Assembly: GCA_030151635.1 (NCBI GenBank)
Contig: JASLDF010000140.1
Location: 1 to 5,184 of the forward strand
DNA: 5,184 nucleotides
Reading direction: 5' to 3'
From: Bacteroides sp.
GTDB lineage: Bacteria > Bacteroidota > Bacteroidia > Bacteroidales > Bacteroidaceae
Part shown: positions 1 through 5,184 of the stretch, piece after piece
How the letters are laid out: each line of letters opens with the position of its first letter
Position numbering within the stretch: position 1 is the first letter of the stretch
Notes under the pieces: model-generated
Database searches by the model: none
Told to the model about the DNA's origin: nothing
The model's input: the letters and a program-made list of their open reading frames with translations, nothing else
Position numbers and translations under genes: made by a program

Positions 1-1406
1 CCATCAAGCGGAGCACAACGGATTGTAGCTTTAGTTTCTTCTTTAATTTTAGCTTCTGTTTCGGCAGTGCCATCCCAGTGTGCCATAACGAAATTACCAC
101 TTTCAACTTTTTCTTTGAAGTCTTCGTAAGTATCTACGTCGAAAGTATGCTCTTCACGGAAATCGAATGCTTTTTTGAATATGTTCTCTTGCATTTCGTC
201 AAGAAGATTCTTCACAAATTCTTCGATACCATCAATAGACACAGTAGATTTCTCTAGTGTATCACGACGCATCACTTCCATAGTGTTGTTTTCAAGGTCA
301 CGAGCACCAAGTACCAAGCGTACTGGAACACCTTTCAATTCGTAGTCTGCAAATTTAAATCCTGGACGTTTGTTATCAGCAGAATCATATTTTACAGAAA
401 TACCCATTGCTTTTAGTTTAGCAATAATAGGGTTTACTTTCTCATCGATTGCAGCAAGTTGATCGGCACCCTTGTAAATAGGAACAATAACCACTTGAAT
501 TGGAGCCAATTTTGGAGGCAATACCAAACCGTTATCATCCGAGTGTGTCATGATTAATGCACCCATCAAACGAGTAGATACACCCCAAGAAGTAGCCCAA
601 ACGTATTCCATTTGGTTTTCACGATTCACGAACTTAACATCAAATGCTTTCGCAAAGTTTTGACCTAAGAAGTGAGAAGTACCACTTTGAAGAGCTTTAC
701 CATCTTGCATCATTGCTTCGATAGTATAGGTATCAAGTGCACCAGCAAAACGTTCTGTTTCCGATTTCACACCTTTTACAACAGGCATAGCCATGTATTT
801 TTCAGCAAATTCTGAATAAACATTAAGCATCTTAACCGTTTCTTCAACTGCTTCTTCACGGGTTTCGTGAGCTGTGTGACCTTCTTGCCACAAGAATTCT
901 GCAGTACGAAGGAAAAGACGAGTTCTCATTTCCCAACGGAAAACGTTAGCCCATTGGTTACAAAGAATTGGAAGGTCACGGTAAGACTGAATCCAGTTTT
1001 TGTATGTATTCCAAATGATTGTTTCCGATGTAGGACGGATAATAAGCTCTTCTTCAAGCTTAGCTTCTGGATCAACTACAACACCAGAACCATCTTCAGC
1101 GTTCTTTAAACGATAGTGTGTAACAACAGCACACTCTTTAGCAAAACCCTCAACGTGGTCTGCTTCACGGCTCAAGAAAGACTTGGGGATAAGTAACGGG
1201 AAGTAAGCATTAACGTGACCAGTTTCTTTAAACATATCGTCAAGTTGACGTTGCATTTTTTCCCAAATAGCATAACCATATGGTTTAATTACCATACAAC
1301 CACGCACAGCCGATTGTTCTGCCAAATCAGCTTTTATCACCAACTCGTTATACCATTGCGAGTAGTTAACGCTACGTTTGGTGAGATCTTTCAGTTCTTT
1401 CGCCAT
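1..1406 (-). CDS. proS: Prolyl-tRNA synthetase, archaeal/eukaryote-like type (3' end beyond window)
   Basis: Cytoplasmic class II aminoacyl-tRNA synthetase that charges tRNA-Pro with proline using ATP. I translated 468 codons from the ATG at 1406; the frame is open to the window edge, where it reads TIRCAPLDG, close to the usual C-terminal region. Family members run to roughly 490-500 residues, so about 25 or more residues are missing. Visible landmarks are the N-terminal KRSVNYSQWYNELV (10-23), the proline/ATP-site segment IIRPTSETIIW (122-132), class II motif 2 around VFRWEMRTRLFLRTAEF (155-171), the segment ALQSGTSHFLGQNF (238-251), and motif 3 around SWGVSTRLMGALIMTHSDD (273-291). An anticodon-binding domain follows (about 301-400). 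The bacterial-type editing insertion is absent, as in the shorter archaeal-like class found in Bacteroidota. The start is supported by the conserved MAKELKDLTKRS opening. It is transcribed divergently from the exported-protein pair. The identification is near certain. Confidence 0.97.
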   Translation of the reverse strand, partial: MAKELKDLTKRSVNYSQWYNELVIKADLAEQSAVRGCMVIKPYGYAIWEKMQRQLDDMFKETGHVNAYFPLLIPKSFLSREADHVEGFAKECAVVTHYRLKNAEDGSGVVVDPEAKLEEELIIRPTSETIIWNTYKNWIQSYRDLPILCNQWANVFRWEMRTRLFLRTAEFLWQEGHTAHETREEAVEETVKMLNVYSEFAEKYMAMPVVKGVKSETERFAGALDTYTIEAMMQDGKALQSGTSHFLGQNFAKAFDVKFVNRENQMEYVWATSWGVSTRLMGALIMTHSDDNGLVLPPKLAPIQVVIVPIYKGADQLAAIDEKVNPIIAKLKAMGISVKYDSADNKRPGFKFADYELKGVPVRLVLGARDLENNTMEVMRRDTLEKSTVSIDGIEEFVKNLLDEMQENIFKKAFDFREEHTFDVDTYEDFKEKVESGNFVMAHWDGTAETEAKIKEETKATIRCAPLD

Positions 1407-1447
1407 TATATCTTTTTATTTATAAAATTATAGTTTCTATTGAAGTG

Positions 1448-1455
1448 CAAAAATA
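1448..1455 (-). promoter_or_regulatory. Putative Bacteroidota -7 promoter box for proS
   Basis: The minus strand reads TATTTTTG, a full match to the Bacteroidota consensus TAnnTTTG. It ends 41 nt before the proS start codon, a sensible leader length. I see no clear TTG -33 element upstream. The region it should occupy holds a tandem 10-bp repeat instead. In AT-rich DNA an 8-mer with two free positions can occur by chance, so this is a likely but unproven promoter. Confidence 0.5.
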
Positions 1456-1460
1456 CAAAT

Positions 1461-1480
1461 TAAACCTATTTAAACCTATA
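1461..1480. repeat. Tandem 10-bp direct repeat upstream of the proS -7 box
   Basis: Two adjacent copies, TAAACCTATT and TAAACCTATA, differ only in the last base. The period is 10 bp, about one helical turn. They lie 6-25 bp upstream of the candidate proS -7 box, overlapping where a -33 element or an activator would bind. This could be a short regulatory repeat or chance in AT-rich DNA. Confidence 0.35.
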
Positions 1481-1559
1481 TCGATTAAATAAATATTAGC
1501 TAGACAATCGTTATTAAAAGAAGATAATTTTTATTATAAACATTTTAGCTGTATCATTA

Positions 1560-1580
1560 TAAAATTAACTTAAAATTAAC
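1560..1580. repeat. Direct repeat TAAAATTAAC just upstream of the 1587 start
   Basis: Two identical 10-bp copies of TAAAATTAAC are separated by one T, giving an 11-bp period, and end 6 bp before the ATG at 1587. The rest of the 1407-1586 gap shows no full TAnnTTTG box on the plus strand; the nearest is TAATTTTT at 1525-1532, one mismatch in the last base. The repeat may act as an A-rich, unstructured translation start region, since Bacteroidota genes seldom use Shine-Dalgarno pairing. It may also be chance. Confidence 0.3.
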
Positions 1581-1586
1581 ATTCAT

Positions 1587-2201
1587 ATGCAACAAAGACC
1601 TTTTTTCTATCTGTTATTTGTTTGTTATGTGGCTTTGTGTGGATTCACTATCCCCGACAAAGACATGGAAAAATTAATTCATGGAAAATACATGAGTTAT
1701 AATACCCTGACTATCGATTTTGGAGACTATGAAGAGTTTGCAGATCTCGAATCAGAAGGAATTTCGCAAATAGCAACTTTAACCATTGAAGATACCACTG
1801 ATTATTCTAGTGACAATCGACAACAAATTAACTCCACGGTAAAAATAGTTCTAAATGTAGCCATCGAAGAAGCTACGAGTCATATCGAAGTGAATTTTAA
1901 TATTGAAGCGAAGGGGAAATGGTTTGTTAAAGACGGATTCTTGGAACTTTTCTATCTACCTAACACTGTTTATATTCAAAAAGAGGAGCCTATTACTAGA
2001 GGAAATAAACAGATTGCAAACATTTATGTGCAATTCGCCAATCTATATATGAATAGTCTTGTAGATGAATTTAAATCTGAATTGTGCAAAGCAAATAAAT
2101 ATAAAATTACATCAATAGACGAGCATAAATTCACTATTCTCGAACCAATAGACGATGAAGGCACTCAAGAATTAGAAGTTACCTACATCAAAATAGACTA
2201 A
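1587..2201 (+). CDS. Exported protein of unknown function, paralogue of the next gene
   Basis: I do not recognise this 204-residue protein. The N-terminus looks like a signal peptide: R4, then a hydrophobic stretch to about residue 22, containing VALC with C18. That is a poor lipobox because Leu precedes the Cys where Gly, Ala or Ser is expected, so the product could be a lipoprotein with an unusual site or an ordinary secreted or periplasmic protein. The mature part opens with DK-x2-EKLIHGKY (24-35), has alternating polar/hydrophobic strands typical of beta-structure, and carries GKWFVKDGFLEL (110-121). GxW followed by a gxL strand recalls small Bacteroidota lipocalin-like barrels; this is inference only. 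The same landmarks recur with nearly identical spacing in the downstream gene. The ATG at 1587 is chosen because the signal peptide follows directly. The stop lies 25 bp before the next start, which suggests an operon. Confidence 0.8.
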   Translation: MQQRPFFYLLFVCYVALCGFTIPDKDMEKLIHGKYMSYNTLTIDFGDYEEFADLESEGISQIATLTIEDTTDYSSDNRQQINSTVKIVLNVAIEEATSHIEVNFNIEAKGKWFVKDGFLELFYLPNTVYIQKEEPITRGNKQIANIYVQFANLYMNSLVDEFKSELCKANKYKITSIDEHKFTILEPIDDEGTQELEVTYIKID

Positions 2202-2226
2202 AACGTAGTATCATAAAAAATCATCA

Positions 2227-2850
2227 ATGCTTATGCTAAAAAAACTTTCACTCCTATTTATTTTACCCATTCTAGTTCTTTCCAGCTGTAACGATGCCGA
2301 TAAAGCACTAGAAAAACTAATTGTTGGAGAATACTGTAACACAAATAATACAGGCACAGACACAAGTAGTTTAGCGTTATTTAAAGGTATATATGGTGAC
2401 GAAATAAATTGTGAATTAAAAATAAATACGGGCGAGCTCGTTGTTTTCAACAAGGACAAAAGTCTTAAAACACTGGGCATGATTGAGTTTGAATTCTCTT
2501 TTTCCGAAGATGACGACGAAATCTTAATTATTGAATGCAATTCACTATTCAACACCGAGGGGAGTTGGAATGTAAAATCGGGCCTGCTTAAACAGTATAT
2601 AAATGCAGACTCGTTTAATTATCAAATCAGTGAAAAGGAAGTTACTGGTGATCGTTTGTTAGCAGAACATTTAGATGCGCAAGTGTCAAAATTTGTTTTA
2701 AACATATCCGAATCTATGCGACAGGATATGACTAAAACAATAGTCGGTAATATCCCCGAGATAGATTCTACAAGCTTCATTCTTCATCAAAAAGGAGATA
2801 CTGAAGAAGATGAAGATTCTGAAGTACTTTATGAAAGAATGCAAGAATAA
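2227..2850 (+). CDS. Putative lipoprotein of unknown function, paralogue of the preceding gene
   Basis: A 207-residue protein with a clear signal peptidase II signal: K5-K6, hydrophobic core LSLLFILPILVL, then lipobox LSSC with the lipidated Cys at 21. The mature end CNDADKALEK is acidic after the Cys, weakly like the lipoprotein export signals that send Bacteroidota lipoproteins to the cell surface. It shares DK-x2-EKLIVGEY (25-36) and GSWNVKSGLL (112-121) with the upstream protein. The Tyr-to-Trp distance is 78 residues here and 77 there, and both have a Phe 70 residues after the Trp. The C-terminus is strongly acidic (DTEEDEDSE, 191-199). Two starts are possible, ATG at 2227 or 2233; the second gives a more usual MLKK opening and either leaves the signal intact. 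The function is unknown; a lipocalin-like beta fold is a guess. It probably shares a transcript with the preceding gene, since no terminator lies in the 25-bp gap. Confidence 0.85.
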   Translation: MLMLKKLSLLFILPILVLSSCNDADKALEKLIVGEYCNTNNTGTDTSSLALFKGIYGDEINCELKINTGELVVFNKDKSLKTLGMIEFEFSFSEDDDEILIIECNSLFNTEGSWNVKSGLLKQYINADSFNYQISEKEVTGDRLLAEHLDAQVSKFVLNISESMRQDMTKTIVGNIPEIDSTSFILHQKGDTEEDEDSEVLYERMQE

Positions 2851-2857
2851 CTAATAC

Positions 2858-2893
2858 AACAAACGCTACCCAAAATTTTGGATAGCGTTTGTT
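2858..2893. terminator. Imperfect palindrome between convergent genes, probable 3'-end hairpin
   Basis: A 36-bp inverted repeat centred between 2875 and 2876. The arms AACAAACGCTA and TAGCGTTTGTT pair perfectly, one C/A mismatch follows, then CCAAAATTTTGG closes the hairpin. It starts 7 bp after the lipoprotein stop and ends 17 bp before the lipB stop, so it could serve both transcripts. There is no long U-tract on either side, so it may be a weak terminator or mainly protect 3' ends. Confidence 0.65.
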
Positions 2894-2910
2894 ATCATAT
2901 CTAGAGGCAT

Positions 2911-3579
2911 TCATAATCTCGATTCGAGCAATACCCTCAATTCCTTTTCTAACTTATCTTTTACCTCGGCCATATCAAGCTTATGTCCCAATTCTGTAGC
3001 CAAAGAGGTTACCCCTTTGTCAATGAAGCCACAAGGATTAATGTAACTAAAATAACGCAAGTCTGTATTGACATTAAATGCAAGTCCATGCATGCTCACA
3101 AAATGACTACAACGTACACCTATGGCACAAATTTTACGCTCTCGTGGCGTATCTATATCCAGCCACACACCGGTAGCTTTTTTAACCCTACCCGCTTCAA
3201 TACCATACGATTTACATACCCGAATGACAGCTTCTTCAAGCACATGAATGTAATCCTTTAATCCTAAATGATAACGATCCAAATCAATCAACGGATAGCA
3301 GACAACCTGACCAGGTCCATGGTACGTAATATCACCACCACGGTCAATGTGAAAATAAGTCGCTTCTATTTTTTTTAATTGTTCGTCACTAATGAGCATA
3401 TTTTGATCTTCCCCGTTTTTACCAATGGTATAAACATGGGGGTGCTCGCATATTAAAAGGTAATTATCGGCACCTTCGCCAGCTCTCTTCTTTTCAATAA
3501 TATGGTCAAAGAGCTTAGTTTGCTTATCCCACGCTTCGTGGTAAGCAATCGTGCCTAGATTTTCGGTTATCAAGTTCAT
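2911..3579 (-). CDS. lipB: Octanoyl-[acyl-carrier-protein]:protein N-octanoyltransferase (lipoate biosynthesis)
   Basis: LipB moves the octanoyl group from octanoyl-ACP to the lipoyl-domain lysine of 2-oxoacid dehydrogenases or the glycine cleavage H protein. LipA then inserts sulfur to make lipoate. The 222-residue protein is of normal family length. Signatures are EHPHVYTIGKNG (45-56), the substrate-pocket motif RGGDITYHGPGQ (80-91), RKICAIGVR (148-156) with the catalytic Lys expected at 149, and MHGLAFNVNTDL (163-174). NPCGF (181-185) follows, with C183 as the acyl-thioester cysteine. All key residues are present, so it should be active. The start is firm: no upstream ATG occurs before an in-frame TAG at 3604-3606, and the next internal Met is residue 61. 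lipA is not in the window. The gene converges on the exported-protein pair and diverges from the AraC-type regulator. Confidence 0.97.
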   Translation of the reverse strand: MNLITENLGTIAYHEAWDKQTKLFDHIIEKKRAGEGADNYLLICEHPHVYTIGKNGEDQNMLISDEQLKKIEATYFHIDRGGDITYHGPGQVVCYPLIDLDRYHLGLKDYIHVLEEAVIRVCKSYGIEAGRVKKATGVWLDIDTPRERKICAIGVRCSHFVSMHGLAFNVNTDLRYFSYINPCGFIDKGVTSLATELGHKLDMAEVKDKLEKELRVLLESRL

Positions 3580-3584
3580 ATTAA

Positions 3585-3592
3585 CAAATATA
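3585..3592 (-). promoter_or_regulatory. Putative lipB -7 box, 5 nt from the start codon
   Basis: The minus strand reads TATATTTG, a full TAnnTTTG match, followed by TTAAT and then the ATG at 3579. With the usual spacing from box to transcription start, the mRNA would begin at or next to the ATG. No Shine-Dalgarno sequence is visible, which fits a leaderless message. I see no clear -33 TTG. It could be a chance match in AT-rich DNA. Confidence 0.45.
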
Positions 3593-3718
3593 AGTTGTTT
3601 TAACTAAATGTAGATATAATAAATTGAATTAAAAACTAATGTGTCCTATTCTTAATTAATTCAACATCATTAGCGATAATTTACACAATATAGTAGCTAA
3701 TATCTAATTAATATTTTT

Positions 3719-3726
3719 TACATTTG
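3719..3726 (+). promoter_or_regulatory. Putative -7 box of the AraC-type gene, 5 nt from the start codon
   Basis: TACATTTG is a full TAnnTTTG match, followed by TCTAC and the ATG at 3732. The arrangement and spacing copy those on the lipB side. No clear -33 TTG and no Shine-Dalgarno sequence are visible. The rest of the 152-bp gap (3580-3731) is very AT-rich with no gene. Chance cannot be excluded for either box alone. Confidence 0.45.
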
Positions 3727-3731
3727 TCTAC

Positions 3732-4592
3732 ATGATAAACAAACCAAACTTAGACTTCGACTTTCCTCAAGTAGATTTGCCTAGCAATATTTTAGCTTGG
3801 CATGACATACGAGAGAATCTATTAAACTTATACAAACAGGCTTGCAAGCTAAAAGCTTGTATATTTGCCATTTGCGTGAAAGGTAAAACCAGCGCATCAA
3901 TCAACTTGATAGATTATACAATTAATGAAGGCGATTTAATTACGCTTTTTCCAGGCAGTATTATTGAATTTAAAGGAGACAACAACCCTGTACAATTTTG
4001 CTTTGTTGGCTTTTCTTCTGATGTTATTTGCCAAGTCAATTTAATGGAAACTTGTGGTACTTCGTATCCAAAGATTCTTGACCAACCCATTATCAACATT
4101 CACGGTCCTGGCCAAAGATACTTGCAAGATTATTTTACCTTGTTTTCTAATGTAACGAACGACGAAACGGTCGATTTACACCCTGACATCATTCTATATC
4201 AGCTTAAGAGTCTTTTGCTAGGTGTGAGTAATGTCTATGAGAAGCAACCTTATAATCCTATTGCTTGTAGCCGTCAAGAACAAATTTACAGAGATTTACT
4301 GCAACTCATTACGAAACATTACCTAACCGAAAGAACTGCTCAATTTTATGCACAGCAACTCGGTTTGACACCTCAACACCTTAGTACTACAGTGCGTTTA
4401 GTGACAGGTGGTACAGTTCTTGATTTAATTGCTCATGTAGTCATATTGGATGCTAAAGCAAAACTGAAATCAACGAACCTTTCGGTACAAGAGATTTCGT
4501 ATGCTCTAAACTTCCCCACTCCTTCTTTTTTTGGAAAATACTTCAAAAGGTATGTAGGGATGAGTCCATTATCTTACAAACAGCTAAAATAA
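3732..4592 (+). CDS. AraC-family transcriptional regulator
   Basis: A 286-residue cytoplasmic DNA-binding regulator. Residues about 40-100 form the beta-rich sensor (cupin-like) half common in Bacteroidales AraC proteins; the stretch INEGDLITLFPGSIIEFKG (64-82) is typical. Residues about 181-286 are the double helix-turn-helix domain. The first HTH covers about 203-223 (AQQLGLTPQHLSTTVR). The second covers about 251-272, with the family signature FPTPSFFGKYFKRYVGMSPLSYK (261-283). Length and architecture are normal. All seven cysteines (38, 43, 48, 90, 100, 108, 179) lie in the sensor half and none in the DNA-binding half. The start is firm: an in-frame TAA at 3705-3707 precedes it without another ATG, and the next Met is at 105. 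Its target and ligand are unknown. It is divergent from lipB over 152 bp and ends at a strong terminator, so it is probably monocistronic. Confidence 0.93.
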   Translation: MINKPNLDFDFPQVDLPSNILAWHDIRENLLNLYKQACKLKACIFAICVKGKTSASINLIDYTINEGDLITLFPGSIIEFKGDNNPVQFCFVGFSSDVICQVNLMETCGTSYPKILDQPIINIHGPGQRYLQDYFTLFSNVTNDETVDLHPDIILYQLKSLLLGVSNVYEKQPYNPIACSRQEQIYRDLLQLITKHYLTERTAQFYAQQLGLTPQHLSTTVRLVTGGTVLDLIAHVVILDAKAKLKSTNLSVQEISYALNFPTPSFFGKYFKRYVGMSPLSYKQLK

Positions 4593-4593
4593 A

Positions 4594-4631
4594 AAAAAAG
4601 ACCTAGCAAAATATTTTGCTAGGTCTTTTTT
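4594..4631. terminator. Strong bidirectional Rho-independent terminator
   Basis: A perfect 38-bp palindrome centred between 4612 and 4613. The stem core GACCTAGC pairs with GCTAGGTC, the centre is AAAATATTTT, and A-runs and T-runs flank the core. On the plus strand a T-run ends the stem; on the minus strand the A-run at 4591-4599 gives nine Ts. It starts 2 bp after the stop of the AraC-type gene and lies 24 bp beyond the end of the convergent outer-membrane gene, so it serves both. Confidence 0.93.
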
Positions 4632-4655
4632 ATTTATTTGAGCCATACTTACAAT

Positions 4656-5184
4656 TCAGAACATATAGCCTAAAGAGAGATAGGTATTGAAGTTTTGTCC
4701 TTTAGATATAGAGTTTCCATTAATTTCTTTAACAGCTTTCATTAGTCCAAAGTCAAAACCCCAAGAGAGTTGCCAACAGTCATCATATTCAATTCCAAAC
4801 TTTAACCCTAAGCCCATATCGAAACGTTTTAAGGCGTCGAACGTATCATACTTTTCTCTGGCAGTTATTCCTCCATCTTGATTTGGATATGCTTCTTGTG
4901 TAGTTTTACCGAAAAGACCATAAGCAACGTATGGACCAAACTCTGCCAATAAATTAAAACTACTTGACAAACGTTGTTTATATCCTACATGAAGAGGTAT
5001 TTCCAAATAAAAAGCATTCAATCGAAGATCTACAACATCGTCTACCTTTCCACCCTTTTCGGTTAAGAATAAACCGGAAGTCAGCATAAAATGGCTCGCT
5101 TTGGTCATCGGTAATAAATACTCGGTCTTAGCCCCAATTTTAAAAGAAGTGATATACTTAAAATCGTACGATTTAATCTTACTG
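4656..5184 (-). CDS. Outer-membrane beta-barrel protein (porin/OMP_b-brl_2-like), 5' end beyond window
   Basis: The minus frame is open from 5183 to the TGA at 4656, giving 175 residues of the C-terminal part. The ATG at 5108 is probably internal: 25 in-frame codons upstream of it continue barrel-like sequence (FKYITSFKIGAKTEYLLP), with no stop before the window edge. The true start and signal peptide therefore lie outside. Alternating amphipathic strands are clear: FYLEIPLHVGYKQRL, FNLLAEFGPYVAYGLFG, FDMGLGLKFGIEY, WQLSWGFDFGL and the last strand NTYLSLGYMF. The final residue is Phe, the usual C-terminal beta-signal for BAM-mediated insertion. The IPL-x-GY and GPYVAYG elements are typical of the small 8-10-stranded barrels common in Bacteroidota (PF13568-like, related to PorT-type proteins). 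Its specific function is not visible. It converges on the AraC-type gene. Confidence 0.85.
   Translation of the reverse strand, partial: SKIKSYDFKYITSFKIGAKTEYLLPMTKASHFMLTSGLFLTEKGGKVDDVVDLRLNAFYLEIPLHVGYKQRLSSSFNLLAEFGPYVAYGLFGKTTQEAYPNQDGGITAREKYDTFDALKRFDMGLGLKFGIEYDDCWQLSWGFDFGLMKAVKEINGNSISKGQNFNTYLSLGYMF

Noticed and set aside
867..1433. Plus-strand open frames of 80 and 72 codons opposite proS
   Set aside because: They run antisense to a strongly conserved proS sequence, and their products show no domain or signal. They are shadows of the real gene.
2211..2555. Minus-strand 114-codon open frame rich in serine
   Set aside because: It lies antisense to the lipoprotein gene, which has a clear signal peptide and a paralogue. 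The serine-rich composition is what reversed acidic, AT-rich codons give.
2858..2893. Palindrome considered as a mobile-element end or attachment site
   Set aside because: It is a single copy between convergent genes, with no direct repeats, transposase or integrase nearby. A 3'-end hairpin explains it.
2983..3261. Plus-strand 92-codon open frame inside lipB
   Set aside because: It overlaps the catalytic part of lipB on the opposite strand and resembles no known protein.
3593..3605. Short inverted repeat AGTT-N5-AACT in the lipB/AraC-type gap, considered as an operator
   Set aside because: Four-base arms are expected by chance in such AT-rich DNA, and no second copy is seen.
3914..4099. Minus-strand 61-codon open frame inside the AraC-type gene
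   Set aside because: It is antisense to the sensor domain and has no supporting features.
4687..4881. Plus-strand 64-codon open frame inside the barrel gene
   Set aside because: It is antisense to the well-supported beta-barrel sequence and has no supporting features.
1..5184. Search for a defence, toxin-antitoxin, CRISPR or mobile system
   Set aside because: The genes are two housekeeping enzymes, one regulator, one barrel protein and an exported pair. No nuclease, transposase, repeat array or toxin-like small gene pair was found.

Overview
The window reads as ordinary chromosomal DNA from a low-GC member of the Bacteroidota, most likely the order Bacteroidales. The prolyl-tRNA synthetase is of the archaeal/eukaryote-like type used by this group and closely resembles Bacteroides proteins as I remember them. 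Several upstream regions carry the Bacteroidota -7 promoter box TAnnTTTG, no start codon has a clear Shine-Dalgarno sequence, and the last gene encodes a typical Bacteroidota outer-membrane beta-barrel. I could not run database searches, so family assignments rest on recognised motifs.

Layout. Positions 1-1406 (minus) hold proS, lacking only its last few tens of codons at the window edge. A 180-bp AT-rich divergent gap follows, with a good proS -7 box. Positions 1587-2201 and 2227-2850 (plus) hold two exported proteins of unknown function, 25 bp apart. They are diverged copies of one another; the second is a clear lipoprotein and the first has a weakened lipobox. An imperfect 36-bp palindrome (2858-2893) separates them from the convergent lipB at 2911-3579 (minus). 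A 152-bp gap separates lipB from a divergent AraC-family regulator at 3732-4592 (plus). In that gap each gene has a TAnnTTTG box exactly 5 nt before its ATG, which suggests leaderless or nearly leaderless transcripts on both sides. A perfect 38-bp bidirectional terminator (4594-4631) closes the araC-type gene and the convergent outer-membrane beta-barrel gene at 4656-5184 (minus), whose 5' end lies beyond the window.

How the genes relate. proS (translation) and lipB (lipoic acid attachment) are housekeeping genes. The paralogous exported pair looks like one small transcription unit acting at the cell envelope. The regulator stands alone and its target is unknown; the 152 bp it shares with lipB is the only direct link. 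I see no mobile element, CRISPR array, RNA gene or defence system, and no convincing new multi-gene system. The most notable points are the paralogous pair, the mirrored promoter/start arrangement, and the concentration of all seven cysteines of the regulator in its sensor half.
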